DNA from: Roseiarcus sp963807735
Lineage (GTDB): Bacteria > Pseudomonadota > Alphaproteobacteria > Rhizobiales > Beijerinckiaceae
Assembly: GCA_963807735.1 (NCBI GenBank)
Contig: CAWEDI010000006.1
Location: 1-64,000, forward strand
Direction of reading: 5' to 3'
DNA length: 64,000 nucleotides
The stretch's first letter is position 1. Every line of letters starts with the position of its first letter. The notes below the pieces were generated by a model. The model was not told the DNA's origin. It ran no database searches and saw only the letters and a program-made list of their open reading frames with translations. The translations under genes and the position numbers were made by a program. Positions 44,830 to 54,592 of this stretch are shown piece after piece.

Positions 44830-46020
44830 CCGAGAGGCGACGCCGAAGCGGCCCCTTTCACGACGCTCTATACCGCCCAATGGACCGCCACGGCCGGCGC
44901 GTGGGCGCCGCGAACTGGACCGTGACCGATCCTAGCGAGCCCGCAAATTCCGTCCCCGGCGCAGACGACGTCGTCAGCATCGACAACAACGGCTCCTCGG
45001 GCTGCACCATCGCCTATAACTCGACCAGTACGATCACGGCTGTCAAGTCCGGCACGGTCGTGACGCTCGACTTGCAGTCCGGCTCGCTGATTGATCGTTT
45101 CGGCGGCACGGTTGACTTTGAACTGGACGTCGAGGCCAGCGCCACGCTCGCCGTCGGCGCGGGTTACAAGCTTTCGACAAGGGCTCGGCCTCGGGAACGC
45201 TGGCGGGCCGCGGCGCAATCGACCTGTTTGGCGACAACTACGCGATTGACACCAACCACGTCACTGTAAGCACGCTCGAGATCGTCTCCGGCTAACGGCT
45301 CTGCCGAGAAACTCGATCTCAACGGCAAAACACTGACGCTCACGGGAAACAACAACAATGGCAGCTTGTTGTTCGGAGGCGACAGCTCTCAGGACGCGAT
45401 TGATATCTATAATGGTACGCTTGAGGACAACGGCGCTATCCTTCAAGTCGGTGACATCAGCCTGAGCGGCTTACTCAAGATCGGCGCTGGGGATACGTAC
45501 CATATACAGGGTGCCGCTGAGCTCGGCGGCGTCGGCGCCGTGATCAACAACTTCGGCCTTTTCTCTGGTAACACTTTCCCCGGCGCGATCATGGTGTCAG
45601 GCAAGTGTTTCAAACGACGGACAAATCTTAGCCGGGTTCGGCTCGCTGATTTTCAGTACGGAGGTCTTAGGATCAGGCAGCGAGGTCATTGACCGCAATG
45701 CCTATCTACTGCTTGACCAGCAATCGACCGCTTCGCAGAAGTTGTTTTTTGACGGCTCCAACGCGCAGCTTGGTTTGGCCGACGCCGGCCAGTTCCAATC
45801 AAACATCTACGACTTCCGCGCGCAGACGAGCGAAGCCATCGACCTGATCGGCTCCGACGCGAACGCGACCAAGTCGTTCGCCAGCGTCTCCGGCGGCCTC
45901 ATCGTCAACATCAGCGACGGCGGTAACAGCGCGTCGTTGCATTTCGCGGGCAGTTACACCCAGGGCGACTTCCAACTCAACGCGGGATCGAACAGCGAGT
46001 TGCTCACCTATTCGGGCTGA
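44830..46020 (+). pseudogene. Degenerate copy of the beta-strand-repeat protein
   Basis: Closely similar by eye to the gene at 47592-50204: PRGDAEAAPFTTLYTAQWTA matches the start, DVVSIDNNGSSGCTIAYNST and LDLQSGSLIDRFGGTVDFEL follow, and the end (SIYDFRAQTSEAIDLIGSD-like, GSYTQGDFQLNAGSNSELLT) matches the C-terminus. The middle, more than 1 kb in the other copy, is deleted, and several frame changes occur near 44910, 45170, 45300 and 45620. Segments 45366-45692 and 45742-46020 remain open. It is a tandem duplicate in decay, about 1.6 kb upstream of the longer copy. Confidence 0.75.
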
Positions 46021-46511
46021 CGTCGACATCGGCCTCGACGAGAGTCGAATTCAACGCGCCGCCTGGTTTCCCGTTCGGCGGCTAGGTTGTTCATGTTTGC
46101 CGCGAGGCGCTCCCGCCTTTCCCGCGCATCCGCCTTTAGCGCGCCCCCAGCCCATGCACACCAACTTGCGTCACGACCGTCGCCAAGTCCTCCGCCTTAC
46201 GTCAGAAGGGGTCGACAACCCTGTCACCGCTGCTCTTTGCCGCACGATCGTTGCATCGTTGACTGCAACGGCCCTGAATTGCAATGGTCCGGATAGCGGA
46301 GGTTCGGACTCGCACGGCTTCTTTGATGATGAGACGGACTATATAGTTGAGACCGTTCTCTTGGACGTTGCCGAGGGAATAGCGCTTGACGGTTTGATCC
46401 GCGCACGGAAATCAAAGCGCAAGGAGCATCTTCGACCAAAGGCTCGAACTCTCCTGTTCGCATCAAACATGCCAGATCGCAAGGTGGGCACCGTGGGCGA
46501 GACGGCCCTCG
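46021..46511. other. Region with weak coding potential only
   Basis: A plus-strand frame from ATG 46154 (MHTNLRHDRRQVLRLTSEGV, then DDETDYIVETVLLDVAEGIA) is open but shows no recognised domain and would run into the antiparallel gene at 46512-46778. I cannot support a gene here with confidence. Confidence 0.3.
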
Positions 46512-46778
46512 CTAATGTTCTCGGTGATCGTCCGGAGTCGTACCGTCTTCAGCACGAAGCAGTGCCACGATTGCGGCCAGCAGTTCGATCACACGCTCTG
46601 CACCTTTCGGATCGCCGGTTCGTAGCGCGGAGGCAATTTCGCCAATTGGCTGGCTGGCAACAGCCGACTTTGGCTCGCCCCCGATTTTTATTTTCAGAAC
46701 CATGCAAATTTGTCTAACACTCTCGCTTAACGTGCGGAACTCGCCTACGACGACCTTTGACGTGCCTGCGCCCGTCAA
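46512..46778 (-). CDS. Hypothetical protein, uncertain start
   Basis: Up to 88 residues, with no ATG at the start of the frame: TTG 46778 opens it, and an internal ATG gives MVLKIKIGGEPKSAVASQPI. The helical part GEIASALRTGDPKGAERVIE and LLAAIVALLRAEDGTTPDDH looks protein-like. Not recognised. Same strand as the small gene at 47172. Confidence 0.35.
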   Translation of the reverse strand: MTGAGTSKVVVGEFRTLSESVRQICMVLKIKIGGEPKSAVASQPIGEIASALRTGDPKGAERVIELLAAIVALLRAEDGTTPDDHREH

Positions 46779-47171
46779 CCCTCGAATTCCAGAGCTCGAC
46801 TAGCGGATTTGCGGACTGCCGCCGCCGCGCAGTGCACCGCACAGCGGGAAGGACCCTGAGAAGATGGCGCGGGTTTGCGCCCGCTCACGACCCGCTCCGT
46901 TCGCTTGATGCGATTGCTGCCGCTGGCGTGGCTGTACAGGCCATCATCGTGACTGGCCGCATCTTTTGCTACGGGCGATATGCCCGCGTAGCGCTTGCCT
47001 GCGCGCGCCCTGCGGCATTGGCTGGATCAGCGCGATCCCGGGCCGAATGGGCTAGCCTGGGAATTTGCGTGATGGCGGGCCCCGTCTCGGTCGCGACGGG
47101 GACAGCCGATTTTGCAGAATGTGAGTTTGCCAGGGAGCTTTCGACATAGGCTGCTATGCGCGGGTTTGACC
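46779..47171. other. Intergenic region without a supported gene
   Basis: Nearly 400 bp. The plus-strand frame 46757-47149 is open but its translation is rich in Arg, Ala and Cys with no domain pattern and it has no ribosome-binding site, so I read it as chance. Nothing else was seen. Confidence 0.4.
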
Positions 47172-47366
47172 CTAGCGTTCGCCCAGGCGCTCACGCGCCA
47201 TTTCAACTAAGACGGCCGGGTCAAACTCACTGGTTTCGGCCGCGGAACTGAATACTGCCCGCGCGGCGTCAGCTCTTGTGACAGTGTTCGACATCAGTTC
47301 CAAAAGCCACTCGACCGCCAGTCTCATGGCAGCCAGTTGAGCATTGTCGAAAAATTCTTGGGCCAT
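47172..47366 (-). CDS. Small hypothetical helical protein
   Basis: 64 residues: MAQEFFDNAQLAAMRLAVEW, LLELMSNTVTRADAARAVFS, PAVLVEMARERLGER. All-helical, amphipathic, no signal peptide. The start ATG 47366 is preceded by GCGGAGCTGTCGCA, giving a GGAG at usable distance. Not recognised; it could be a small regulator. It lies upstream of and divergent from the beta-strand-repeat gene. Confidence 0.5.
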   Translation of the reverse strand: MAQEFFDNAQLAAMRLAVEWLLELMSNTVTRADAARAVFSSAAETSEFDPAVLVEMARERLGER

Positions 47367-47591
47367 TGCGACAGCTCCGCTGCCTCATTCGGGCGGGAGC
47401 GTGCTGTCTCTCAGGCGCCGGAGCCTCGGAGGTTTCATCGGCGCTACTCGTTGCATCGCACTTTGTATAGCCGGCGTCGAATCACGTTCGCTTTGCGTGA
47501 CTAGCTAGGCTAGCGATCCAGCTCGGAAGGGCGTAGCGTCTCGCGAAATGTCGCATGGGCGTGCAGACAAAACACAACTCGGGAGTGAGGC

Positions 47592-50204
47592 ATGTCGTCG
47601 AACGCCGCAAACAAGGTCTTCGCTGATCTTGCGTGGGAGAACAACTACGACAGCCTCGCAAATGAACCCGACGAGCTTTCTTTCCCTACCGACGTCTTCA
47701 CTGGCTTCTATTAGGGCCCGAGAGGCGATGCCGAAACGGCCCCGTTGACGACGCTCTATACCGCCCAATGGACCGCCACGGCCGGCGCATGGGAGACTGC
47801 CTCCAACTGGACGGTGACTGATCCTGGCGAGCCCGCACATTCCGTACCCGGCACTGACGACGTCGTCAGCATCGATAACAACGGCTCCTCCGGCTACACC
47901 ATCACCTATAACTCGACCAGTACGATCGCGGCGATCAAGTCCGGCACGGTCGTGACGCTCGACCTGCAGTCCGGCTCGCTGATTGATCGTTTCGGCGGCA
48001 CGGTCGACTTTGAACTGGACGTCGAGGCCAGCGCCACGCTCGCAGTCGGCGAGGGTTACAAGCTTTACATCGACAAGGGCTCCGCCTCGGGAACGCTGGC
48101 GGGACGCGGCGCGATCGACCTGTTTGGCGGCAACTACACGATTGACACCAACCACGTCACTGTAAGCACGCTCGAGATCGTCTCCGGCACAACAACGATC
48201 GCCGAGAACCTCAGCTACAGCGGCGATTTTGTGCTCGACGGCAGCGCGAGTCGCCGCGCCTTGCTGAATCTGAGCGGCCACACTCTCAATCTCCGGGGAA
48301 CCGCGACGCTCAACGGCGTGATCGGGGGCTTCGGAACTGTGAACGTCATCGGCTCCGCCGAACTCTTGAACGATGTCGATATCGGCGGCGGCCAACTCGT
48401 GGTGTTTGGCGGCGCCACGGTCACCCAGGACGGCAACAACGTGACGACCGGGTTCCCGTTTTCGCTGCTCATTGACGCCGGCGCGACCTACGATGTCGTG
48501 GCGACGGGGACACTCAGCAACACCTATATTCCCAACTACCCTGTGGTCGACAACAGCGGTTTGATGACGGTCAGAGGCGATTCCACGCTGACGCTCGATG
48601 CCGATTTCACAAACCGCGCGACCGCAACCCTAAGCGTCGCCGCCGGCAGTACAGCCTATCTGGCCAGCGGGACCGCCGAGTTGAACGGGACGCTCTCGGG
48701 TGCGGGAACCTTGCAGATTGGCGCGGGCGAAAACGCGTTCCTTTATACTGCGAAGCTCGATGTGGCGGAAGTCCTCATCAGCGGCGGCGTCACGAACCTG
48801 GAGACGAGTCTCAGCTATGACGGCTGGTTCCAGTTCGATGCTGGCGAGCTCGATCTCAACAGCAAGACGCTGACGCTGGCGAGCGCCAACAACGTGGTGG
48901 CCGGAACCGTCTTTCACGGCGCAATGGACGTGACCGGAACCCTGACTCAATTCAGCGGCACGCTCGGGAATGCGAGCGGCGCCGTCGCGATTTACGATAA
49001 TGGGACCATCGATCAGAACGGAATTGTGACTCTGGACGGATTATTGGATATCGGCAGTGGCGGCGTCTACAATCTCGGCGTCGTCGAGGGCCGCAGCATT
49101 TTAAATGACAACATCGGGACAATCACGAACGCAGGAACGCTATTCGCCGGCGGCGACGACGTAATTATACAGGGAAATTTCACCTCGACGGGAACGGTGA
49201 GCGTGGGTGAAGATGATGCCCTAAACTTTCAGGGCCCCTTCACCACCACACTGAAGGGGCCAATCACAGGCGCAGGCACATTGTACTTGAACGGACCGAC
49301 GGTAATCGACACTACCGATGTCACCGTCGCCGCGTTGGATTGCGCCGCTGTCATGACCTTCGAATCAGATGTGAGTTATGGCGGGGACTTCCTTCTTGGC
49401 TCATCTTATTTTGGCGGCACACTCAACATCGTGTCGGGAAAGACATTGATCCTATCCCACGACTCAGAAAACATGAATGTTCTTTATCGTGGCGACATCG
49501 ACGGCGGAGGCACCCTGCGCATCAGCGGAAAGGCGACCATCGGCTCGTTGTCGACCGAGCTGTCGATAGGTTTGAACAAGGCGACCAACCTCGTCGACGC
49601 AGGCTCTATCGCTCAGTGGGAGGGCTCCCTCGAGCTCAATGGCTCGTTGACGGTCACCAGTGGGAGCTTCTACACGATCAACGTCGGCGGGGCTATCGGG
49701 GGCTCATCCGCGCTCATCTTCAACGCTGGCGAGTTCACCTTGGATAATTCGACAGCGGGCTTGAGCACGACAACAGTCTCCGGCAGTTTCACCAACACAG
49801 GTAAGATCATCGCCGAACGCGCCGGGCTGGTCTTCAATGGCGAGATACTCGGCGCGGGCAGCGAACTCATCGAGAACGCAGCCTATCTGCGACTCAACGG
49901 CCAATCGACCACCTCGCAGAAGGTAGTTTTTAGCAGCACCAGAAGCGCCGAGCTCGGATTGGGCGACGCCGGTCAGTTCCAATCGAGTATCTACCAATTT
50001 GGCGCCTCCGCAACCGAAGCGATCGACCTCATCGGCTTCGACTCCAACGCGACCAAATCGTTCGCCAACGTTTCCGGCGGCCTCATCGTCAACATCAGCG
50101 ACGGCAGCCAAAGCGCATCGCTGCATTTCGTCGGCAGTTACACCCAGGGCGGCTTCCAACTCAACGCGGGCGCGGAGGGCGAGTTGCTCACCTATTCGAG
50201 CTGA
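47592..50204 (+). CDS. Beta-strand-repeat surface or secreted protein with in-frame amber codon
   Basis: A 40-codon leader (MSSNAANKVFADLAWENNYD to DVFTGFY) is followed by TAG at 47712-47714. The same frame then continues GPRGDAETAPLTTLYTAQWT for 819 more residues from TTG 47745. The long part has a GAWETASNWT-type start and many Gly/Thr/Asn-rich strand repeats (TIDTNHVTVSTLEIVSGTTT, LNGTLSGAGTLQIGAGENAF), typical of beta-helix adhesins and type I-secreted repeat proteins of Rhizobiales. It ends HFVGSYTQGGFQLNAGAEGE and LLTYSS. No classical signal peptide or C-terminal barrel is seen, so export would need a C-terminal or type I signal. The leader is separated only by the amber codon. Confidence 0.7.
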
Positions 50205-50367
50205 CGCTGGCCCATTCTCCGAAGCGAGGGTCAAGAGGATGGAACTTGGCGCAGCTCCTACCCACTAGGCTCCTGCTTGCGTCAACGAAATCGGCCGACA
50301 TTTCGGCGTATGCGTCGGTTCTTTTTCCCAAGGATGGGAGGTTCTCGACGCAACCTCGGAGACCTTG

Positions 50368-50694
50368 ATGACCGACCAGTCAACAGACAATGAGATTATA
50401 GCTACGCGCTTTGCAACGGAGGCGATGGCTCTGTTGCAGGACGCTAGCGAAAAGCTCGGCAAAGCGGCGCGCGCGCTCACGGACGAAGAGCGCCTCCACG
50501 CCCCTGCGATCTCGCCGGCCAATCAGCAAGCGATCTGGCGCTATCAGAAGGCGGCGAATTCGATCAATCGTGCACTGGAACATGGATGGTGGCCATCTTC
50601 TCCCTGCGCGGGCGGCGGCCTGACGTCCAACACCCGTCAGGCCGCATGCGTGGCGATGACCGATCCTTTTGCAGCGGCCTGGAGGACCTGCTAA
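50368..50694 (+). CDS. Hypothetical protein
   Basis: 108 residues. The first 75 (MTDQSTDNEIIATRFATEAM, LLQDASEKLGKAARALTDEE, QAIWRYQKAANSINRALEHG) look like a real helical protein; the tail after WWPSSP is of low complexity and may reflect a frame change. GGAGACCTTG lies before ATG 50368. Not recognised. Confidence 0.4.
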   Translation: MTDQSTDNEIIATRFATEAMALLQDASEKLGKAARALTDEERLHAPAISPANQQAIWRYQKAANSINRALEHGWWPSSPCAGGGLTSNTRQAACVAMTDPFAAAWRTC

Positions 50695-50872
50695 GCGCCT
50701 TTCGAGAGCGGAGGGGCTCCGTCCGCAGACCAACAATCCTAGCGGGCGACCGAGCCGACTGGCACCAAGCCCGGCTCGAGTTGCTGCCGTGGAACTGGCG
50801 GACAACCGCTCCGGCCCGGAACGCCGCCTGACCGCGCCTTCGCCGGAAGCCTACTATGAAGATCGGGCCCTG

Positions 50873-51292
50873 CTATTCTTGAGAGGAGAGCCACTCTCTG
50901 TAGTGCCTGTGCGCCCCGTTATCCAAGAGACCGCAATGACCCTCTGGGCAGAGACCGCCGACGTTCTCGATCGGAACGTTGACCCAGTTGGCCCGGTGAT
51001 AAGCCGGGTGCGCAAGATTCCAGCGATGGTGAGAATGCCACCACCTACGGTGGACATGATGGTGCGAATATCGCCACCGATGGTGGACGTGATTGGTTGA
51101 CGAACAGGTTAGGCCGATGTCCCCGTATGTGGTGCCGCCGAGCGGCCCCGGTTTATCATCAGTCCACATCATCCATGCATTAGGGCCGCCTACATAGTCG
51201 CCAGGTACGCGGGTGCATTCGCGCCTGGAGCCCGCCTGCGCGACTGTAGACGCCGTGAGGGTGGCGATAAAAATCGCGACAGCCAAGCGCAT
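50873..51292 (-). CDS. Small exported histidine-rich protein
   Basis: 139 residues from ATG 51292, chosen because GGAG lies seven bases upstream and the product then starts with a clean signal peptide (MRLAVAIFIATLTASTVAQA, cleavage near AQA-GS). The frame is open to 51316. The mature part has Cys pairs (RRECTRVPGDY, LTCSST, GLCPEGHCG) and a cluster of His, Trp and Arg (HHRWRYSHHHVHRRWWHSHH). Such a cluster could bind metal ions or act as a repeat spacer. Periplasmic or secreted. No family recognised. Confidence 0.6.
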   Translation of the reverse strand: MRLAVAIFIATLTASTVAQAGSRRECTRVPGDYVGGPNAWMMWTDDKPGPLGGTTYGDIGLTCSSTNHVHHRWRYSHHHVHRRWWHSHHRWNLAHPAYHRANWVNVPIENVGGLCPEGHCGLLDNGAHRHYREWLSSQE

Positions 51293-51349
51293 GAGCAACT
51301 CCGGAACGATGGCCATCGCTCGAGCGGTTACCGATCAAGTTGTACCGCC

Positions 51350-51454
51350 GTCATGGCGAGCGAAGCGAAGCCATCCACGTCTCCGCCGAGCCGAGCTTAA
51401 CCGACTAGCCTACGATCTCGGCGCGTTGGATTGCTTCGCTTCGCTCGCAATGAC
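51350..51454. repeat. REP-like palindromic repeat, copy 1
   Basis: GTCATGGCGAGCGAAGCGAA at the left and its imperfect complement (TTCGCTTCGCTCGCAATGAC) at the right form a long stem over about 105 bp. The same element, in reverse orientation, lies at 62238-62342. Such GCGAAGCGAAGC palindromes are common intergenic repeats in Rhizobiales. No transposase of the REP type is nearby. Confidence 0.75.
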
Positions 51455-51775
51455 GGGCCGATTCGGTCTGATCGGTATCTGCTTTAAACGAGCGGGAAAC
51501 CGAACGGTTCCTCGTTGGCCGCTCGCTCGTCCGGCTACTTCGCGTCCGATTGCCCTTTGGCGAGGAATGACTGCGAGCGAAGATAAAAGAAGTCCTGAAT
51601 ATCAGTGGGGATGAAATGCCTGAACGGCGGCAGAACCGCGCATTCAATGACGTTCCTAACTCGCGCGCGGTAGACCAACTGGCGCGGCGTCCTGTTGCTG
51701 AGTGTTGCTTAGCGCGCGGAAGTGTGGGGCTGACGGTGCAGAGCGGGAGAATTTTCTCCCGCTCATTGGCGGAGA

Positions 51776-52549
51776 CTAGACCATCCTGGGACGGCGGTCT
51801 GCCTTGTCAGCTTCTATAGCTTGCCGGATAAAGCCGGCGCTCTTTCCGGTGGCAATGCGGCACTCGCGATTCTCGGCGCTCTTTTCTTCCTCGATACGCC
51901 CCATCGCCAAAGACTCCGCCGCCATGACATAAACAAGTTCATCTGTTTCCATATTGTCACGTAGGTTATCTGACGCAGTTAGGTCGCGCGATGTCTTCAG
52001 CGCTTTCGTGGTCGCGTCAAACAACTTTCTATATGCCTCGTCCGTGCATTGCGCGTATCCGTAATTCACTACGCCATGCGCTTTCAGGGTATCGGTATAA
52101 CGCTTGCGCTTAAAGCGCCCCAGCGCTCGGACCGCCGCCCATTCGTTTCCTTCCGGCGTCGCGCGCTGCAACGTTTCGTCTGCTAGAACGGCGTCGCCCG
52201 CCTTGTGGCGGAGGAAGACGTCGTTGACTTCGTAGTGGAGAGACGGCGAGAGGTACTTCGCGTAAGCGAGCGCTATAATTGGATGAGCCCAAATACCGCC
52301 GCCCCGGCCCATTTTTACGCAATACACCGAAAGTATGTCGCTTTTGGACAAAGTGCCGGATTTTCCGGAACTTTTCTCGGCGACGGTCGCGACAAACTTC
52401 ATGGTGTTGCCGAGAGCACCCCAATCTGCCGGCTTATGGTTGACCGAAAATCCGCCGGCCTTGTGAATGTCATTCAAGCGCACGCGCCCGAGTTCATCCA
52501 ACTCTATATTTCGACCTCTCAGCGAGAGGGAGTGTTTTGCTTTGCTCAT
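51776..52549 (-). CDS. KilA-N domain protein, phage antirepressor type
   Basis: 257 residues from ATG 52549 (MSKAKHSLSLRGRNIELDEL). The KilA-N DNA-binding domain spans about 12-120: VRLNDIHKAGGFSVNHKPAD, then the signature GGGIWAHPIIALAYAKYLSP and HYEVNDVFLRHKAGD. A C-terminal region of unknown type follows (GRFKRKRYTDTLKAHGVVNY, DEAYRKLFDATTKALKTSRD). Phage KilA-N/BRO proteins act as antirepressors or toxins. It is the only phage-type regulator in the right half of the island. The longer frame to 52702 starts in poor sequence. Confidence 0.75.
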   Translation of the reverse strand: MSKAKHSLSLRGRNIELDELGRVRLNDIHKAGGFSVNHKPADWGALGNTMKFVATVAEKSSGKSGTLSKSDILSVYCVKMGRGGGIWAHPIIALAYAKYLSPSLHYEVNDVFLRHKAGDAVLADETLQRATPEGNEWAAVRALGRFKRKRYTDTLKAHGVVNYGYAQCTDEAYRKLFDATTKALKTSRDLTASDNLRDNMETDELVYVMAAESLAMGRIEEEKSAENRECRIATGKSAGFIRQAIEADKADRRPRMV

Positions 52550-53022
52550 AAATTCGTCTTCGGTGTGCGACCAAATGCCCACTGGACACCCTTGCACCAC
52601 CCGGTAGTGTGCGTTCTTGTCAGGGAGGGCCGGCCAGATTGTTTTGGTCTTGGTTCTTGACTTTCGGAGGGCGCCGCTGTGAACGGCGCCCCTTCGATTC
52701 AACCGGGTCGCTCAGGGGTAGCAGAGTTTGCGCGCCTCGTCTCAACAAGTAATCTTTCTGTAAAGTTGTTTAGGTCGTCTGCATAAACAAATCTTTATAT
52801 CGTAATGTCACGCCGCCAAATGCCGCTGCCAGCAGCCGAACGCTGGTCGCCTTGTGCATCGCGAGCCCCGCTAAGCGGAATGTCTGATCGCCGTTGCTCA
52901 TGCGGCGGTGATCCTCGCGCCAGGACGCCTCTTGCGCATGTCTATATATCGTCACCGAGCGCCGAGAGTGACGCGATGACGACTGACGCCGGCGACTATC
53001 TGCCTGACCGACCCCTGTTGGC
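52550..53022. other. Intergenic region, partly AT-rich
   Basis: About 470 bp between KilA-N and the Ku-coupled gene. The stretch 52745-52810 is clearly AT-richer than its surroundings (TAAAGTTG, AAACAAATCTTTATATCG), a possible promoter or integration-host-factor-like site. A GGGCGCCG hairpin lies at 52669-52691. A minus-strand frame at 52770-53117 is open but overlaps the next gene and looks like chance. Confidence 0.4.
52669..52691. terminator. GC hairpin, possible terminator
   Basis: GGGCGCCG (52669-52676) and CGGCGCCC (52684-52691) form a perfect 8-bp stem with a 7-base loop. No clear T-run follows on either strand, so the role is uncertain. Confidence 0.35.
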
Positions 53023-53658
53023 TTAACCGGCGTTGCGTCCCGCCGAGGGCGAACGCACCTGTTCAGGGGCCTCAGCCGCGCCTCCCGTGATTGGAAGCAA
53101 CATCTCGCGCTGGCCATCGACCCTGCGTTTCGGCTTCTTTTTGCGAACCGCCTTCACGGCAACGTTCGCATCCCCGGTTTTTGCGCCGTTATGTGCAACA
53201 GCGCGTGGCGTTTGCCGCGCCTGGATTTCACGCATGATTGCGTCGGATTGCGCCTCGCTGGCGTTCAGGAAGAACCGAACCGGATCGGCAAGAAACACAG
53301 CTTGTTGCTCGCGCGTGAGTTCAGGCAACAAGTCGCCGTCGATGTTAAACAAGCTGCGGATGCGATTCATCAGCGCCAGCTTCTCCATGCGATTCACTCC
53401 CCAAATCGCCGCGACATCGTCCTGGGTCAGGGCATGGTCGAGCGCGCCGATAATCCGGCCATTCAGCGTCACGAGCTCGGCGTACTCCTCGTCGGCATTC
53501 CACGACGCTTCGACGATCCGAAACAGCTCCGCGTCCTCGTCGTAATAGTCCGCGAGTTCGGCCCTCATCGCCGTCCAAACGCCGAAGAACCCGACATGAA
53601 TCACAGTCAGAGTTGGTTCGGGGCGGCCAAGGGCAAAAAAGTTGGTGGGAGGACTCAT
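53023..53658 (-). CDS. Ku-coupled protein with Ku-like C-terminal tail
   Basis: 211 residues. The first about 170 (VIHVGFFGVWTAMRAELADY, RIVEASWNADEEYAELVTLN, FNIDGDLLPELTREQQAVFL) are not recognised; they look like a soluble mixed fold. The last 39 residues, KKKPKRRVDGQREMLLPITG and an Ala/Gly-rich end, closely follow the tail of the upstream Ku (KKPKPR-VEGQRELLLPIPGG). In bacterial Ku this Lys-rich tail with the QRE-LLPI motif serves DNA or LigD contacts. The ATG at 53658 overlaps the last bases after the Ku stop codon (CTGATG), so the two genes are translationally coupled. Proposed as an end-joining accessory factor; this is inference. Confidence 0.6.
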   Translation of the reverse strand: MSPPTNFFALGRPEPTLTVIHVGFFGVWTAMRAELADYYDEDAELFRIVEASWNADEEYAELVTLNGRIIGALDHALTQDDVAAIWGVNRMEKLALMNRIRSLFNIDGDLLPELTREQQAVFLADPVRFFLNASEAQSDAIMREIQARQTPRAVAHNGAKTGDANVAVKAVRKKKPKRRVDGQREMLLPITGGAAEAPEQVRSPSAGRNAG

Positions 53659-53661
53659 CAG

Positions 53662-54592
53662 TCAGCCCGCCTTGCGACCCGGTTTCGCAATGACGGCGGC
53701 CTTTTTCTCCGTCTTCCCGCCCGGAATTGGCAATAGCAATTCGCGCTGACCCTCGAACGCGCGGCTTCGGCTTCTTCGCTTTCGCGGCCTTCACAGGCTG
53801 GGCGTCGTTGGCGGGCGAGGTTTCGAGGCTGCGCTTCAGCGCCTCCATCAGATCGAAGGTCAAGCCCGGCGCCGCGGCCGGCTTGACAACGTTCGGCATG
53901 CCTTTGCGCTTGGTCTCCAGAAGTTCCACGACCGCCTGCTCGTATCGGTCTACGAAGCGGTCGGGGTCGAAGGAAGCGGCCTTGTTTTGCAAGATGTGCT
54001 CGGCAAGTTTCAGGAGCTCCGGTTCGATTTTGACGTCCGGAATGTCGTGGAAGTAGTCAGCAGGGGCTCGGAGCTCGTAGGGGTACCGCAACGTGATCCC
54101 GAGCATGCCTTTGTCCCAGGGTTGCAGCATGATCACATGCTCGCGGCTGGACAGCACGACGCGACCGAGCGCCGCCATCTTTTTACCGCGCATAGCCTCT
54201 CGGATCACTGCAAAAGCCTCAGCGCCAACCTTCTCGCTCGGCGCGATATAATAGGGGCTATCGAGGTAGCGTTCGTCGATCTCGGCGCGGGGGACGAAGG
54301 AGTCGATCTCAATTGTTTTCGCGCTTTCGATTTGAATCGACTTCAGCTCGTCATCCTCGACCATGATGAACTGGTTCTTTTCAAACTCGTAGCCCTTGCC
54401 CTTGTCCTTGGCGTCGACCGCTTCGCGAGTGCCCTCGTCGACGGATTGTTGGCGGATGCGATTGCCGGTCTTTTTATTGATCTGCCGGAACGTGATGCGC
54501 TCGCTTGGCGAGGTCGCCGGCCATAGCCCGATAGGACACGACACCAGGGCAAGCTTGATGTAGCCCTTCCACGACGGACGCGAAGCCGGCAC
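53662..54592 (-). CDS. ku: Ku DNA end-binding protein (one frameshift near the C-terminus)
   Basis: Bacterial Ku homodimer protein that binds double-strand break ends and recruits LigD for non-homologous end joining. The core (SWKGYIKLALVSCPIGLWPA, KGYEFEKNQFIMVEDDELKS, RYLDSPYYIAPSEKVGAEAF, REHVIMLQPWDKGMLGITLR, RFVDRYEQAVVELLETKRKG) is open from 54592. One extra base near 53755 shifts the frame within KKPKPR; the other frame supplies the usual tail VEGQRELLLPIPGGKTEKKA and stops at 53662. The corrected length is about 309 residues. No ligD is in the window. It lies close to the tRNA-Asn end of the island. Confidence 0.85.

Noticed and set aside
46757..47149. Plus-strand open frame of 130 codons
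   Set aside because: No recognised domain, no start signal, composition like chance translation of GC-rich DNA.
52770..53117. Minus-strand open frame overlapping the start of the AT-rich spacer
   Set aside because: Overlaps the 3' end of the Ku-coupled gene in another frame and has no domain or ribosome-binding site.
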